Part shown: piece by piece, positions 32,494-41,298 of the stretch
Numbering within the stretch: position 1 is the first letter of the stretch
Layout of the letters: each line of letters starts with the position of its first letter
Source: Spirochaetales bacterium
GTDB lineage: Bacteria; Spirochaetota; Spirochaetia; Sphaerochaetales; Sphaerochaetaceae
Length of the DNA: 46,942 nt
NCBI GenBank assembly: GCA_022788185.1
Contig: JALEVV010000035.1
Coordinates: 1 to 46,942 of the forward strand
Direction of reading: 5' to 3'
The notes under the pieces: generated by a model
Seen by the model: only the letters and a program-made list of their open reading frames with translations
Databases searched by the model: none
What the model was told of the DNA's origin: nothing
Made by a program: the position numbers and the translations under genes

Positions 32494-33363
32494 TCATTCC
32501 TCATCGGGGTAGGGAATGAAGGATTCATCTGAGAGGGAATCGAGCAAGTCTTCAAAATCCTCAAAGGCGGAATCCATCTGTTCATGAAGGTGTTTCGCAA
32601 ATGCAGGGGACTCTGCTATGGAGCTGAAATCAAAGGGCGATCCGTCTCCGATCAGGGAAAGTGCATGGGAAGCCACTTCCCGTGCGATTGACGCACTCAT
32701 CAGGTCGACGTACGCCGGATCCATTTCCTTCTGCAGACTGTGGTCGATATTCATGAAAGCCTCTTTCCTCACTAAGGAAAGTAATTTGATGAATTCCCTC
32801 AGCGTGGATGAGGCTGCCTTGACCTTGCCCATGGCATTAAGGACTCCGGCCCTGTTTATGACTGACATGTAGTAGGTCGGATTCGTGATGTCTTCCTCTT
32901 CCCGGTCCATGTCAGTGATCATTTTCTTCAGCAGTTTCTCGGATTCACTGAAAAGTCCCTGCTTCGTATATCCTTCAGAAAGGAGCAGAACGTATCCGGC
33001 AATATCCATTGTCATGTGGGAAAACTTCTTCCTGATGACTGGAAGGGCCACGGAGCCGATCTGAGTTGCCTCGGCATAGCGCCCTGTTGCGATGCATGCG
33101 AGCAGGGGAAACTTTGCCATCTCAAGGCATTCGATGTCATTGATCTCATCGGACCTGGAGAGCGCCTCTTCGGAGAAGCCCTTCGATATTTCGTAGAGCT
33201 CCTCATAGTTTTCGCATCTTTCAAGGTATGATGCCAGGGTGTGCTTCATCATAAGCGTCATGATGTGTTCATCACCGAGCTGGGATCGGAGGCATTCATA
33301 GGCCTCCCTTGCCCTGTCGGCCAGGTAGGCCGGAGTGTTTTTTGCTTTCTTTTTCTCTTTCAT
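32494..33363 (-). CDS. Helical-repeat (TPR-like) protein, function unknown
   Basis: A 289-aa cytoplasmic protein made almost entirely of amphipathic helices of 30-40 residues. Pairs such as ADRAREAYECLRSQLG, YEELYEISKGFSEEAL, and the segment from YVLLLSEGYTKQGLFSESEKLLKKM are TPR-like. The C-terminus is acidic (EDFEDLLDSLSDES...DEE). There is no signal peptide or membrane segment. TPR proteins mediate protein contacts; the partner is unknown. Its coding frame ends 57 bp before the barrel-protein start, so both may be co-transcribed. Confidence 0.65.
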   Translation of the reverse strand: MKEKKKAKNTPAYLADRAREAYECLRSQLGDEHIMTLMMKHTLASYLERCENYEELYEISKGFSEEALSRSDEINDIECLEMAKFPLLACIATGRYAEATQIGSVALPVIRKKFSHMTMDIAGYVLLLSEGYTKQGLFSESEKLLKKMITDMDREEEDITNPTYYMSVINRAGVLNAMGKVKAASSTLREFIKLLSLVRKEAFMNIDHSLQKEMDPAYVDLMSASIAREVASHALSLIGDGSPFDFSSIAESPAFAKHLHEQMDSAFEDFEDLLDSLSDESFIPYPDEE

Positions 33364-33499
33364 GGATGAATTCTATCATAACTCCGGACTTTTCAGGAAA
33401 AAAATGAGCGAAATAGTTCAAATTACACAGTTTGTTCCGGGTTGCGAAAATATGATTACGTGGTATTCTTTCTTCATGGGATTTTCCCACAAACTTTAC

Positions 33500-33535
33500 A
33501 GGAGGTCCCGGCCGGGAGCCGGGGACATGAAATGA
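33500..33535 (+). promoter_or_regulatory. Ribosome site separated from its start codon by a GC-rich hairpin; two-codon upstream frame
   Basis: AGGAGG (33500-33505) is 26 nt before ATG 33532, too far for normal initiation. Between them GTCCCGGC (33505-33512) pairs with GCCGGGGAC (33518-33526, one bulge). A minimal frame ATG AAA TGA (33527-33535) overlaps the true start. Confidence 0.45.
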
Positions 33536-34629
33536 AGAAAGTTTTAACGTTCGCTCTTGTCGTGCTCTGTGCACTCTCTCTCTTCGCAGGCGGTGCGAAG
33601 GAAGCTGCTGAAGGTGCCAAAGAGATCAAAACAGTACTCCTTACCGACTCAACAGGTATCGATGACAAATCCTTCAATGCCGCTGCATGGCGCGGTATCC
33701 TTGCCTTCTACGGCGATGAGGGTGCGGGAAGAGGCACACTCTATCAGAACATCACCGCTCAGTCATCTGACGAGTATGTTCCCAACCTGAAGAATGCGGC
33801 TGAAGGTGACTGGGACCTGATCATCACCACAGGCTTCACCTGGGCAGATGCACTTGAGGAAGTTTCAGGTCAGTATCCCGATCAGAACTTCATCATCGTC
33901 GATGTCGATTACCTGACACAGCGCGACAACCTCATCCAGTACATCTATGAGGAAGAGCAGGGCTCATACCTCGTCGGTATCGCAGCCGCAATGCAGGCAA
34001 AGAAGGACGGCATCGAGAATCCTAAGTTCGGTTTCATCGGCGGTATCCCCGGAGCAACCATCACCAAGTTCGAGATCGGTTACTTCGAAGGCATTAAGAG
34101 CATCTACCCCAATGCAGAGTTCGTTGACTACTATGCAAACGCATGGGATAAGCCCGAGCTTGCAAAGGCAATGGCAAAGAACTGGTATGACAGCGGCGTT
34201 TACTGCATCTTCTCCGCAGCAGGCGGTACGGGCGGTGGTACTATCGCACAGGCAAAGGAGTACAGAATGGCAGGCAAGAACGTCTGGGCAATCGGTGTTG
34301 ACTCCGACCAGTATGAGGACGGTATCTACGGCTCAAACGGCGAATCCTCAGTTCTTACATCCATGCTCAAGATGGTTGAGAACTCAACCGTCGATGCCCT
34401 GACAAAGGTCAAGGAAGGCACATGGAAGGGCGGCGTCGTCAACCAGAACATGGCTAACGGCGGTGTCGGCTACTCCAAGGCAAATCCTGCCCTCGCACCT
34501 GAGGCAATCGAGGCTGCCGACAAGGCTGCTGAAGGCATCCTGAACGGATCCATCAAGGTCGACAAGACTTATGCGGAAGCACGCGCAAAGGGTCTTGTTC
34601 CCTCAACTCTCTCAGCAATCGACGACTGA
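33532..34629 (+). CDS. BMP-family nucleoside-binding protein of an ABC importer
   Basis: A 365-aa periplasmic binding protein of the BMP/Med (PnrA-like) family, whose known ligands are purine nucleosides. The signal peptide MKKVLTFALVVL... ends in LFAGGAKEAA without a lipobox cysteine, the style common in Spirochaeta/Treponema relatives. Family motifs include DSTGIDDKSFN near 41-51, FIGGIPGATITKFEIGY near 183-199, FSAAGGTGGGT near 226-236 and GVDSDQY near 256-262. It heads the transporter operon, followed by ATPase, two permeases, a nucleoside phosphorylase and a nucleoside hydrolase, which supports nucleosides as ligand. The start is fixed by the signal peptide although the ribosome site is unusually distant. 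Confidence 0.92.
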   Translation: MKKVLTFALVVLCALSLFAGGAKEAAEGAKEIKTVLLTDSTGIDDKSFNAAAWRGILAFYGDEGAGRGTLYQNITAQSSDEYVPNLKNAAEGDWDLIITTGFTWADALEEVSGQYPDQNFIIVDVDYLTQRDNLIQYIYEEEQGSYLVGIAAAMQAKKDGIENPKFGFIGGIPGATITKFEIGYFEGIKSIYPNAEFVDYYANAWDKPELAKAMAKNWYDSGVYCIFSAAGGTGGGTIAQAKEYRMAGKNVWAIGVDSDQYEDGIYGSNGESSVLTSMLKMVENSTVDALTKVKEGTWKGGVVNQNMANGGVGYSKANPALAPEAIEAADKAAEGILNGSIKVDKTYAEARAKGLVPSTLSAIDD

Positions 34630-34640
34630 TCGTCTTTCAG

Positions 34641-34704
34641 GGCACTTCCTCATGGGGGAAGTGCCCATATTCATCTTCCCTTCATGCGGAGGGAAGATGA
34701 ATAT
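34641..34704 (+). promoter_or_regulatory. Two intercistronic hairpins between the binding protein and ATPase genes
   Basis: GGCACTTCC/GGAAGTGCC (34641-34649, 34657-34665) is followed by a perfect 14-bp stem (34667-34680 with 34691-34704). Neither has a T-run. Such structures usually stabilise the upstream mRNA so that binding protein is made in excess. Confidence 0.6.
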
Positions 34705-34722
34705 CAATAATAAGGGTGAAAG

Positions 34723-36258
34723 ATGAGCGAATATGCTATAGAGATGCTTGGCATCACCAAGACATTCCCCGGTATCATCGCAAATGACAACGTGGACCTG
34801 AGGATCCGTACCAATGAAGTCCATGCGATTTTAGGTGAGAACGGAGCGGGTAAGAGCACTCTCATGAGTGTGCTTTTCGGTGCCTATGCCCCGGACAGCG
34901 GTGAGATCCGCATCAAGGGGAAGAAGGTTGAGATAAAGAATCCCAACATCGCGACGGAGCTCGGAATAGGCATGGTCCACCAGCACTTCAAGCTGGTACA
35001 CAACTACACCGTCACGGAGAACATCGTGCTCGGACGTGAGCCCCGTAACCGCTTCGGCATAGTATCCCTTGCCCAGGCAGAGAAGAAGGTGAGTGAGTTA
35101 AGCAGGCGTTACGGACTCTCCGTAGATCCCAGGGCGAAGATTGATGACATCACCGTCGGTCAGCAGCAGAGGGTTGAGATCCTCAAGACCCTCTATTCCG
35201 ACTCGGACATCATCATCCTCGATGAGCCGACAGCCGTGCTCACGCCTCAGGAAATCGATGAGCTCATGGACATCATCAGGACCCTCAAAAAGGAGGGTAA
35301 GACCATTGTCCTCATTACCCATAAGCTTAAGGAGATCAAGGCGGTTGCAGACCGCTGCTCGGTCCTGAGACGCGGCCGTTTCATAGGGTGTGTGGACATC
35401 ACACCGGAAACTGAGGAGCAGGAGCTTGCCACAATGATGGTGGGACGCAGCGTGCGCTTCGACATTGACAAGGCTCCGTGCACGCCCGGAGAGGCTGTGC
35501 TTGAAATAAAGAATCTCTCGGTGAAGGACTCAGTTGGTACCATGAAGGTAAAGGATCTCTCCCTTACGGTCAGGCGCGGTGAGATCATGGGTGTGGCCGG
35601 TGTCGACGGCAATGGCCAGAGCGAGCTGCTCTACGCCCTTTCCGGACTGTCCCCCGTTGCCGGCGGTGAGATAATCCTCTCAGGCAGGGTTATAAACAAA
35701 GACACCATCATGGAGCGCATTGAAGAGGGTATGGGCCACATTCCCGAGGACAGAAGGAAGCACGGCCTGGTCGCAGGTCTCACCGTTGCCGAGAACCTGG
35801 CCCTCAAGGACTTCAACTCGGATAAGTATTCGGGTCCCTTCGGCATGCTCAACTTCAGGGCCATGGAGGAAAATGCCGAAAAACTCATCAGTGAGTTTGA
35901 CATCAGGACGGCACAGGGTGCCGTGACCGAGGCGGGCTCCCTTTCAGGCGGTAACCAGCAGAAGGTAATCGTTGCCAGGGAAATAAGCCTTTCCCCGGAT
36001 GTCCTCTTAATCGCACAGCCCACGAGAGGTCTGGATGTGGGGGCCATCGAGTACATAAGAAAGCGCATCGTCGAGGAGAGGGACAAGGGCAGGGCAATTC
36101 TGCTTGTTTCCTTCGAGCTTGACGAGATAATGAATCTCTGTGACCGGATCGCCACGATAAGCAAGGGCTCCATCGTGGGCGTCTTCGACCGGGATGAGGT
36201 CACCAGTGAGGAAATCGGTCTCATGATGACAGGCATCAGGGCAAAGGAGGCAAAGTGA
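34723..36258 (+). CDS. nupA: Nucleoside ABC importer ATPase with two nucleotide-binding domains
   Basis: A 511-aa ATPase of the ribose/nucleoside importer class. The N-terminal domain has Walker A GENGAGKST (38-46), the Q-loop in VHQHF, a variant signature TVGQQQRVE and Walker B IIILDEPTA. The C-terminal domain has a degenerate Walker A (GVDGNGQSE) but an intact signature LSGGNQQKV and Walker B-like LIAQPTRGLD, the usual asymmetric arrangement in this family. It powers the NupB/NupC-type permeases that follow. Its stop and the next ATG share one base. Confidence 0.94.
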   Translation: MSEYAIEMLGITKTFPGIIANDNVDLRIRTNEVHAILGENGAGKSTLMSVLFGAYAPDSGEIRIKGKKVEIKNPNIATELGIGMVHQHFKLVHNYTVTENIVLGREPRNRFGIVSLAQAEKKVSELSRRYGLSVDPRAKIDDITVGQQQRVEILKTLYSDSDIIILDEPTAVLTPQEIDELMDIIRTLKKEGKTIVLITHKLKEIKAVADRCSVLRRGRFIGCVDITPETEEQELATMMVGRSVRFDIDKAPCTPGEAVLEIKNLSVKDSVGTMKVKDLSLTVRRGEIMGVAGVDGNGQSELLYALSGLSPVAGGEIILSGRVINKDTIMERIEEGMGHIPEDRRKHGLVAGLTVAENLALKDFNSDKYSGPFGMLNFRAMEENAEKLISEFDIRTAQGAVTEAGSLSGGNQQKVIVAREISLSPDVLLIAQPTRGLDVGAIEYIRKRIVEERDKGRAILLVSFELDEIMNLCDRIATISKGSIVGVFDRDEVTSEEIGLMMTGIRAKEAK

Positions 36259-37367
36259 TGGCACGAAAAGAGAAAAAGAACTTCATAGACTGGTTCCTTT
36301 CAAGCCAGGGAGCGACTTCCATAGCGGTCATCCTCATGGGCTTTTTAATCGGAACCCTGCTCGTCATAGCAGTCGGCAGGAATCCCTCGGGACTCTTCAC
36401 GGCCATCGGACAGTCGCTGATCGGAAAGGCGGGAAAGAACGGCGCCTGGAATTTCAGAAACGTGGGTGAGACTCTGGCTTACTCAATTCCGTACGTCCTA
36501 TGCGGCCTTCCCATGGGTTTTGCCGCAAGGGTAGGTCTATTCAACATCGGAGGTGAGGGACAGTACATCATCGGAATGCTTGCCGCCCAGGCAGTTGCGG
36601 TATGCATTCCTTCCTTCCCCTTCCAGTGGCTCGTATGTCTGGCAGTCGGACTTCTGGCAGGAGCTCTCTGGGGCGGAATCGTCGGTATCCTGAAGGCAAA
36701 GTACAAGGTCAGTGAGGTCGTCGCCACGATCATGCTGAACTACATAGCCCTTTACCTGGCCAGGATAATTGCATTCAGAATGCCCGCAGGCCTTACCAAC
36801 AGGACATATCAGACGGCACCGCTCGCAAAGGATGCCTTACTTGCCAGGTTCCTCATTACGAACTCAAATCTGAACATCGGCTTCTTCTTCATGATCGCCG
36901 CATGTCTCATCTACTTCTTCGTCATGGAAAAGACGAAGCTCGGCTTCTCCTTCAGGGCAACGGGCTTCAACATGGATGCCGCCAGATGCTCAGGCATCAA
37001 CGCGGACAGGGCGATCAGCGTCTCGATGGCCATTTCCGGAGCCTTCGCCGGGCTTGCCGGAGCATGTGTCCTCTTAGGCGGCGCATACACCACCGGCCGT
37101 ATCATCCAGGGTATGGACAACTACGGCTTCATGGGAATCGCCGTGGCCCTGGTAGGTAACAACAGGGCACTGGGCATCTTCCTTTCAGGCATCCTCTTCG
37201 GTGTGCTGAAGCAGGCCCAGTCGATAATGCAGGGTATGAACATTCCTAAGGAAATCACGTTCATCATCCAGGGACTCATAGTTATTTTCATAGCACTCAG
37301 GAGCGGTCTTGAACTCGTGAGGGCATACAGGGCCAAGGTCCTTATCAGAAAGGAGGTGAAGGCATGA
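36258..37367 (+). CDS. nupB: Nucleoside ABC importer permease 1
   Basis: A 369-aa inner-membrane permease of the BPD_transp_2 family with about nine helices. ATG 36258 (MARKEKKN) overlaps the nupA stop by one base; the preceding GTG is less likely. The conserved region FNIGGEGQYIIGMLAAQ (about 95-111) and the GINADRAISVSMAISGAFAGLAG segment (about 248-270) identify the nucleoside/simple-sugar permease family. It pairs with the next gene product as a heterodimer. Confidence 0.93.
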   Translation: MARKEKKNFIDWFLSSQGATSIAVILMGFLIGTLLVIAVGRNPSGLFTAIGQSLIGKAGKNGAWNFRNVGETLAYSIPYVLCGLPMGFAARVGLFNIGGEGQYIIGMLAAQAVAVCIPSFPFQWLVCLAVGLLAGALWGGIVGILKAKYKVSEVVATIMLNYIALYLARIIAFRMPAGLTNRTYQTAPLAKDALLARFLITNSNLNIGFFFMIAACLIYFFVMEKTKLGFSFRATGFNMDAARCSGINADRAISVSMAISGAFAGLAGACVLLGGAYTTGRIIQGMDNYGFMGIAVALVGNNRALGIFLSGILFGVLKQAQSIMQGMNIPKEITFIIQGLIVIFIALRSGLELVRAYRAKVLIRKEVKA

Positions 37368-38269
37368 TGCTCCTTCAGTCAATCCCGACGATCATGATGA
37401 TCGTCGCACCCATATTGATTACCGCGATCGGTGGCATGATCTGTGAGCGCAGCGGTGTCGTCAACATCGCCCTTGAGGGTCTCATGAGCATAGGTGCATG
37501 TACCGCGGCCAGCGTTCACTGCATCATGGAAGCCGCAGGCTGCGGCAGGTACTCCCTTGCGGTAGGCCTTCTGGCGGGTATGGCCGTCGCCGGTCTCATT
37601 TCAATGATCCACGGTGTTGCTGCCATCGATCTCAAAGCCGATCAGACAATCTCCGGTACCGGTATCAACCTCCTGGCAGACGGTATTACCGTTTTTGCCT
37701 GCCAGATTCTCTTCTCCCAGGACAGGTCAAGGGAGTTCAAGGTCGGAATGCTCACGGACGGTCTCGGATTCTATCCCACCTTCTACATTGCCATAGCTGT
37801 GGTCCTCGTCAGCTGGTTCGTTCTCTACAAGACACCCTTCGGCATGCACCTCAGGGCGTGCGGTGAGCACCCTGCCGCAGCAGACAGTGTCGGCATCAAC
37901 GTACGCCGCGTGCGTTACACCGGTGTTCTCATTTCCGGCGTTCTTGCAGGTCTTGCAGGCGGATGCGTCGTTCTCACCCAGACAATCCAGTTCACCTCTT
38001 CTCTTATCAACGGACGCGGCTTCATCGCCCTTGCAGCCGTTGCCTTCGGACGGTGGACACCGTGGGGCGTCACCGGTGCGGCCCTCCTTTTCGGAGGAGC
38101 TCAGGCGCTTGCCGTCCTTTCAACGAACTTCCCGGCCCTCAAGGTACTCCCTTCAGAGGTCTTCAACATCCTTCCTTACCTCGTGACCCTGCTTGCCCTC
38201 GTCATCTTCTCAGGACGTGACTGGGCACCCCAGTCCTGCGGTAAGCCCTACAGCAAGAGTTCATCATGA
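37364..38269 (+). CDS. nupC: Nucleoside ABC importer permease 2
   Basis: A 301-aa inner-membrane permease, partner of the previous protein. It starts MMLLQSIPTIMMIVAPILITAIGGMICERSGVVNIALEGLMSIGA, the typical opening of the second permease in these systems. The GVNIALEG-like motif and the region VGINVRRVRYTGVLISGVLAGLAGGCVVL are conserved. ATGA overlaps on both sides couple it to nupB and to the phosphorylase gene. The symbol nupC follows the lactococcal NupABC naming and is not the E. coli NupC symporter. Confidence 0.93.
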   Translation: MMLLQSIPTIMMIVAPILITAIGGMICERSGVVNIALEGLMSIGACTAASVHCIMEAAGCGRYSLAVGLLAGMAVAGLISMIHGVAAIDLKADQTISGTGINLLADGITVFACQILFSQDRSREFKVGMLTDGLGFYPTFYIAIAVVLVSWFVLYKTPFGMHLRACGEHPAAADSVGINVRRVRYTGVLISGVLAGLAGGCVVLTQTIQFTSSLINGRGFIALAAVAFGRWTPWGVTGAALLFGGAQALAVLSTNFPALKVLPSEVFNILPYLVTLLALVIFSGRDWAPQSCGKPYSKSSS

Positions 38270-38988
38270 CACCGCATAACAGAGCAGAAAAGGGGGATTT
38301 CGCAAAGCGAGTCCTCCTTCCGGGCGACCCCGCCCGGGCAACCTTCGTTGCAGAAGAGTTTTTGTCAGATGCCCGTCCTGTCACCGACGTGAGGGGCATT
38401 AAGGGATATACCGGAACCTATAAGGGCCTTCCCGTATCGGTAATGGCATCGGGCATGGGAGGCGCTTCAGCGGGAATCTACTCCTACGAGCTTTACAGGT
38501 TCTATGACGTGGAGACGATAGTGAGGATCGGCACCTCCGGAGGCCTCAGGAAGGAACTCCTTCCCGGCGATCTGGTACTTGCCATGACGGCCAGCACCGA
38601 CAGTGCCTGGGCGCACCAGTATTCACTTAACGGGACACTTTCCCCGGCTCCCGACTTTGACCTTTTCAAAAGCGCCGTTAAGTGTGCCGAGGCGCTTGGA
38701 CTCAGGCACACTGCGGGAATGGTCTTCTCCTCGGATCTCTTTTCTTCCTACAACGCCCTGGGCGAAGGGGAGTGGAAAAAGTGGGCCGCCATGGGTGCCC
38801 TCGTTCAGGACATGGAGACTTACGCACTCTACTCCACCGCGATGTACCTGGGTAAGCGGGCCCTATCCATTCTGACCATGACCGACAACTGCGTTACGGG
38901 TCAGAGCTTCAGAAATGAGGAGCGCATGAAGGGTAACTCCGCCATGATAAGGCTTGCCCTGGAGACACTGCTGGAGGACGGAAGATGA
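38266..38988 (+). CDS. deoD: Purine nucleoside phosphorylase (DeoD type)
   Basis: A 240-aa hexameric-type nucleoside phosphorylase. It cleaves purine nucleosides with phosphate to free base and ribose-1-phosphate. Motifs are LLPGDPARA (17-25), VRIGTSGGL in the phosphate site, VQDMETYALYSTA (the nucleoside-binding Met-Glu) and LTMTDN in place of the usual SDH-type acid motif. It is embedded by 4-bp overlaps in the nucleoside importer operon, so imported nucleosides are cleaved at once. Uridine phosphorylase is the main alternative within the same superfamily. Confidence 0.9.
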   Translation: MTPHNRAEKGDFAKRVLLPGDPARATFVAEEFLSDARPVTDVRGIKGYTGTYKGLPVSVMASGMGGASAGIYSYELYRFYDVETIVRIGTSGGLRKELLPGDLVLAMTASTDSAWAHQYSLNGTLSPAPDFDLFKSAVKCAEALGLRHTAGMVFSSDLFSSYNALGEGEWKKWAAMGALVQDMETYALYSTAMYLGKRALSILTMTDNCVTGQSFRNEERMKGNSAMIRLALETLLEDGR

Positions 38989-39602
38989 GAAACGTCAATG
39001 ACATCCTTGCCCATCGTTTCGCGTGCAAGAAGTATAAGAGCGATCCGATTTCAAAGTCTGACATGATCTCGATTCTGGAAGCAGGCAGGCTTTCCCCGAC
39101 CTCCTTCGGTCTTGAGGCGTGGACATTCCATGTGGCAGAGAGCAGTGCCCTGCTCTCCTCCTGTTTTTATCAGGAGAGCATGAAGACATCCCCCGTGACG
39201 GTGGTTATCACCGTAAAGAGGGGGTGCTTCTTCGATCCCGACGGAGCTTTCATACGAGAGCGTGCAGAGCGTTTCCCCGGAAGCGTGGAGGAGTTCATCG
39301 ATGACTACCGGGGCTACTATGAGTTTCTCAGGGACGGGGGACGCCTTGACGGATGGTCAAGAAGCCAGGCCTACCTGGCGTGCGCATCCATGATGACAAG
39401 GGCTGCTGAAATGGGTATTCAGAGCTGTGCTATCGAAGGCTACGACAACGATAAGGTTCTTTCGGTCCTGGGTCTGGATCCGGAGCTTGAGGAAGTCGGC
39501 ATTGTAGTGACCTTCGGATACCCCGATGAACCGGAGCGGGAGAAGATAAGGATCAGTCAGGAGGAAGCATTCATCTTTCACTATGGAAAAGATAATATTT
39601 GA
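38985..39602 (+). CDS. Nitroreductase-family flavoprotein
   Basis: A 205-aa FMN-dependent NAD(P)H oxidoreductase. The N-terminal segment with the family pattern HRFACKKYKSDPIS and ILEAGRLSPTSFGLEAW (FMN-phosphate binding Arg and Ser region) and the late GYDNDKVLSVLGLDPE...VTFGYPDEP are diagnostic. Substrate in vivo unknown. It is locked between the phosphorylase (4-bp overlap) and nucleoside hydrolase (20-bp overlap), an unexpected redox gene in a nucleoside operon; a role in reducing a purine or flavin-linked intermediate is possible but unsupported. Confidence 0.9.
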   Translation: MRNVNDILAHRFACKKYKSDPISKSDMISILEAGRLSPTSFGLEAWTFHVAESSALLSSCFYQESMKTSPVTVVITVKRGCFFDPDGAFIRERAERFPGSVEEFIDDYRGYYEFLRDGGRLDGWSRSQAYLACASMMTRAAEMGIQSCAIEGYDNDKVLSVLGLDPELEEVGIVVTFGYPDEPEREKIRISQEEAFIFHYGKDNI

Positions 39603-40503
39603 CTGTGATACGGGCCATGACGATGCGATCGCGATTGCCATGGCCGCAGGTCTCAAGGATGAAATCGAGATAGTCGGAATCATAGCCTCAATGGGAAACT
39701 CTCCCCTTGAGAACACGCTGAGAAATACCCTTAACGTGGCAGAGGCCGTTGGACTGGAGTGTCCCGTCTTCAGGGGCTCTGAGAATCCGCTTGTAAGACA
39801 GCGCGTCGCGGCCGGTGACTTTCATGGTGAAAGCGGCCTTGACGGTGTTTCCTTTCCGCCCCGAAAGCGGCAGGAGTGCATGGGAAACGGCATCCTCTGG
39901 GCGATTGACACAGTAATGAGTCACCCCGGTGAGATAACCTTCGTGTCGGTGGGACCTTACACGGATCTGGCACTCTGCATCAAGGCAGAGCCCGGTTTTG
40001 CAAAGGCATTGAAGAAAATCGTGCTCATGGGCGGCTCGATGGGGCGGGGAAATGCGACACCCTCTGCGGAATTCAACATCTTCGCCGACCCGGAGGCGGC
40101 TGAAATAGTTTATTCCTCCGGTGCAGAAATCGTGGCGATGGGGCTGGACGTGACAACTAAGGTAACCCTCACTGAGGAAATCCACGACAGGATAAGGAAT
40201 ATGAAGGACTCTGGGTATAAGAAGCTCCTTCTTGATCAGCTGGCCTTCTACATCAGGTCAAACCTCACCCATAACGGCTCGATGCCGAACATGCATGATC
40301 CGTGCACGATCGCATATCTTGCCGATCCCGGCATGTTCACCCTTGAGCGCCATCAGGTCCATGTGGAGACAAAGGGTGAGCTTACCTACGGCCGTACGGT
40401 GACGGGACCCGTCGATGAGACAGCCCCGGTCAGCTTCGGCACTGACTGTGACACAGAGAGGTTCTGGCGTCTCTTTTTCAGGTCAGTCGGAAACCTTAAG
40501 TGA
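39583..40503 (+). CDS. Inosine/uridine-preferring nucleoside hydrolase
   Basis: A 306-aa Ca2+-dependent N-ribohydrolase. The metal-binding motif FDCDTGHDD (6-14) is the variant of DTDxGxDD, and the later LMGGSMGRGNATPSAEFNIFADPEAA and NMHDPCTIAYL segments complete the site. It splits nucleosides to base and ribose without phosphate, complementing the phosphorylase two genes upstream. Its ATG overlaps the nitroreductase by 20 bp. Last gene of the nucleoside operon; no clear terminator follows. Confidence 0.94.
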   Translation: MEKIIFDCDTGHDDAIAIAMAAGLKDEIEIVGIIASMGNSPLENTLRNTLNVAEAVGLECPVFRGSENPLVRQRVAAGDFHGESGLDGVSFPPRKRQECMGNGILWAIDTVMSHPGEITFVSVGPYTDLALCIKAEPGFAKALKKIVLMGGSMGRGNATPSAEFNIFADPEAAEIVYSSGAEIVAMGLDVTTKVTLTEEIHDRIRNMKDSGYKKLLLDQLAFYIRSNLTHNGSMPNMHDPCTIAYLADPGMFTLERHQVHVETKGELTYGRTVTGPVDETAPVSFGTDCDTERFWRLFFRSVGNLK

Positions 40504-40545
40504 AAGCAATTGTAAAAAAGGAATAAAACAAATAAGCTTGTGGCC

Positions 40546-41298
40546 ATGCAGATCGGAGTATACGGACTTGGAAGATTCGGCTCATTCTGGGCATCGATGC
40601 TTGCACGCCATCCATTTAAGGATGCCCGTGTCGTGGCATATTCCCGCTCGAGTCACAATCTTCCCTTCGGAGTAAATAAGGTTAGCGAGGATGAGGTGTT
40701 GCAATCCGACATCCTCTTCTTCTGTGTCGCGATATCATCCTTCGAGGATGTGCTTGAAAGCGTATCGGGAAGGATAAAGAAGGGCTGTATCGTCATGGAC
40801 ACATGCTCGGTAAAGACATACCCCGCCGCCTGGATGGAAAAGCATCTTTCCGGGCAGGGACTTTCCCTCATCGCAACTCACCCGATGTTCGGGCCTGACA
40901 GTGCCAAAAACGGCATCAGGGGCCTTCCCATCGTCATGTGCAGGCTGGAAGAGTGCGATGACCGCTATGACCTTGTTAAGGATTACTTCACTTCAATCGG
41001 GCTTCAGGTACTGGAGATGACTCCCCGTCACCACGACAGGGAAGCCGCCTACTCACAGGGGGTTACCCACTTCGTAGGGAGAACCCTCCATGAGCTCGGC
41101 ATGTGCCCGACCCCGATAGCCACCCAGGGCTACCGCTCCCTCATGACGATCGTGGAGCAGACGTGCAATGACCCGATAACCCTCTTTTACGATCTTCAGC
41201 GCTACAACCCATATGCCAAGGAGATGAGACTCTCACTGCAGGTTGCAATCGAGAAGGTGCTGAACACTCTGGCCGAGCAGGAGGAGGAACTGCGTTGA
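40546..41298 (+). CDS. Prephenate dehydrogenase-family protein
   Basis: A 250-aa NAD(P)-dependent oxidoreductase of the TyrA type. The Rossmann motif GLGRFG is at 7-12, followed by FFCVAISSFEDVLESV, DTCSVKTYP and the substrate-site THPMFGPDSAKNG, then a helical C-terminal domain. It would convert prephenate to 4-hydroxyphenylpyruvate in tyrosine synthesis. No ACT or chorismate mutase domain is present. ATG 40546 is preferred to GTG 40540; AAAAAGGA at 40516-40523 is rather far from both. The stop overlaps the mtaB start (TTGA). Confidence 0.86.
   Translation: MQIGVYGLGRFGSFWASMLARHPFKDARVVAYSRSSHNLPFGVNKVSEDEVLQSDILFFCVAISSFEDVLESVSGRIKKGCIVMDTCSVKTYPAAWMEKHLSGQGLSLIATHPMFGPDSAKNGIRGLPIVMCRLEECDDRYDLVKDYFTSIGLQVLEMTPRHHDREAAYSQGVTHFVGRTLHELGMCPTPIATQGYRSLMTIVEQTCNDPITLFYDLQRYNPYAKEMRLSLQVAIEKVLNTLAEQEEELR

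Noticed and set aside
33364-33531. Purine riboswitch upstream of the nucleoside-binding protein gene
   Set aside because: Short hairpins occur (for example TGGGA/TCCCA near 33478-33490), but the conserved loop sequences of the purine class could not be found.
34641-34704. The two hairpins as a transcription terminator splitting the nucleoside operon
   Set aside because: Neither is followed by a T-run, and the downstream genes complete the same transporter; an mRNA-stabilising role is more likely.
35631-36236. 201-codon minus-strand frame inside nupA
   Set aside because: Antisense to the well-conserved second ATPase domain; a shadow frame.
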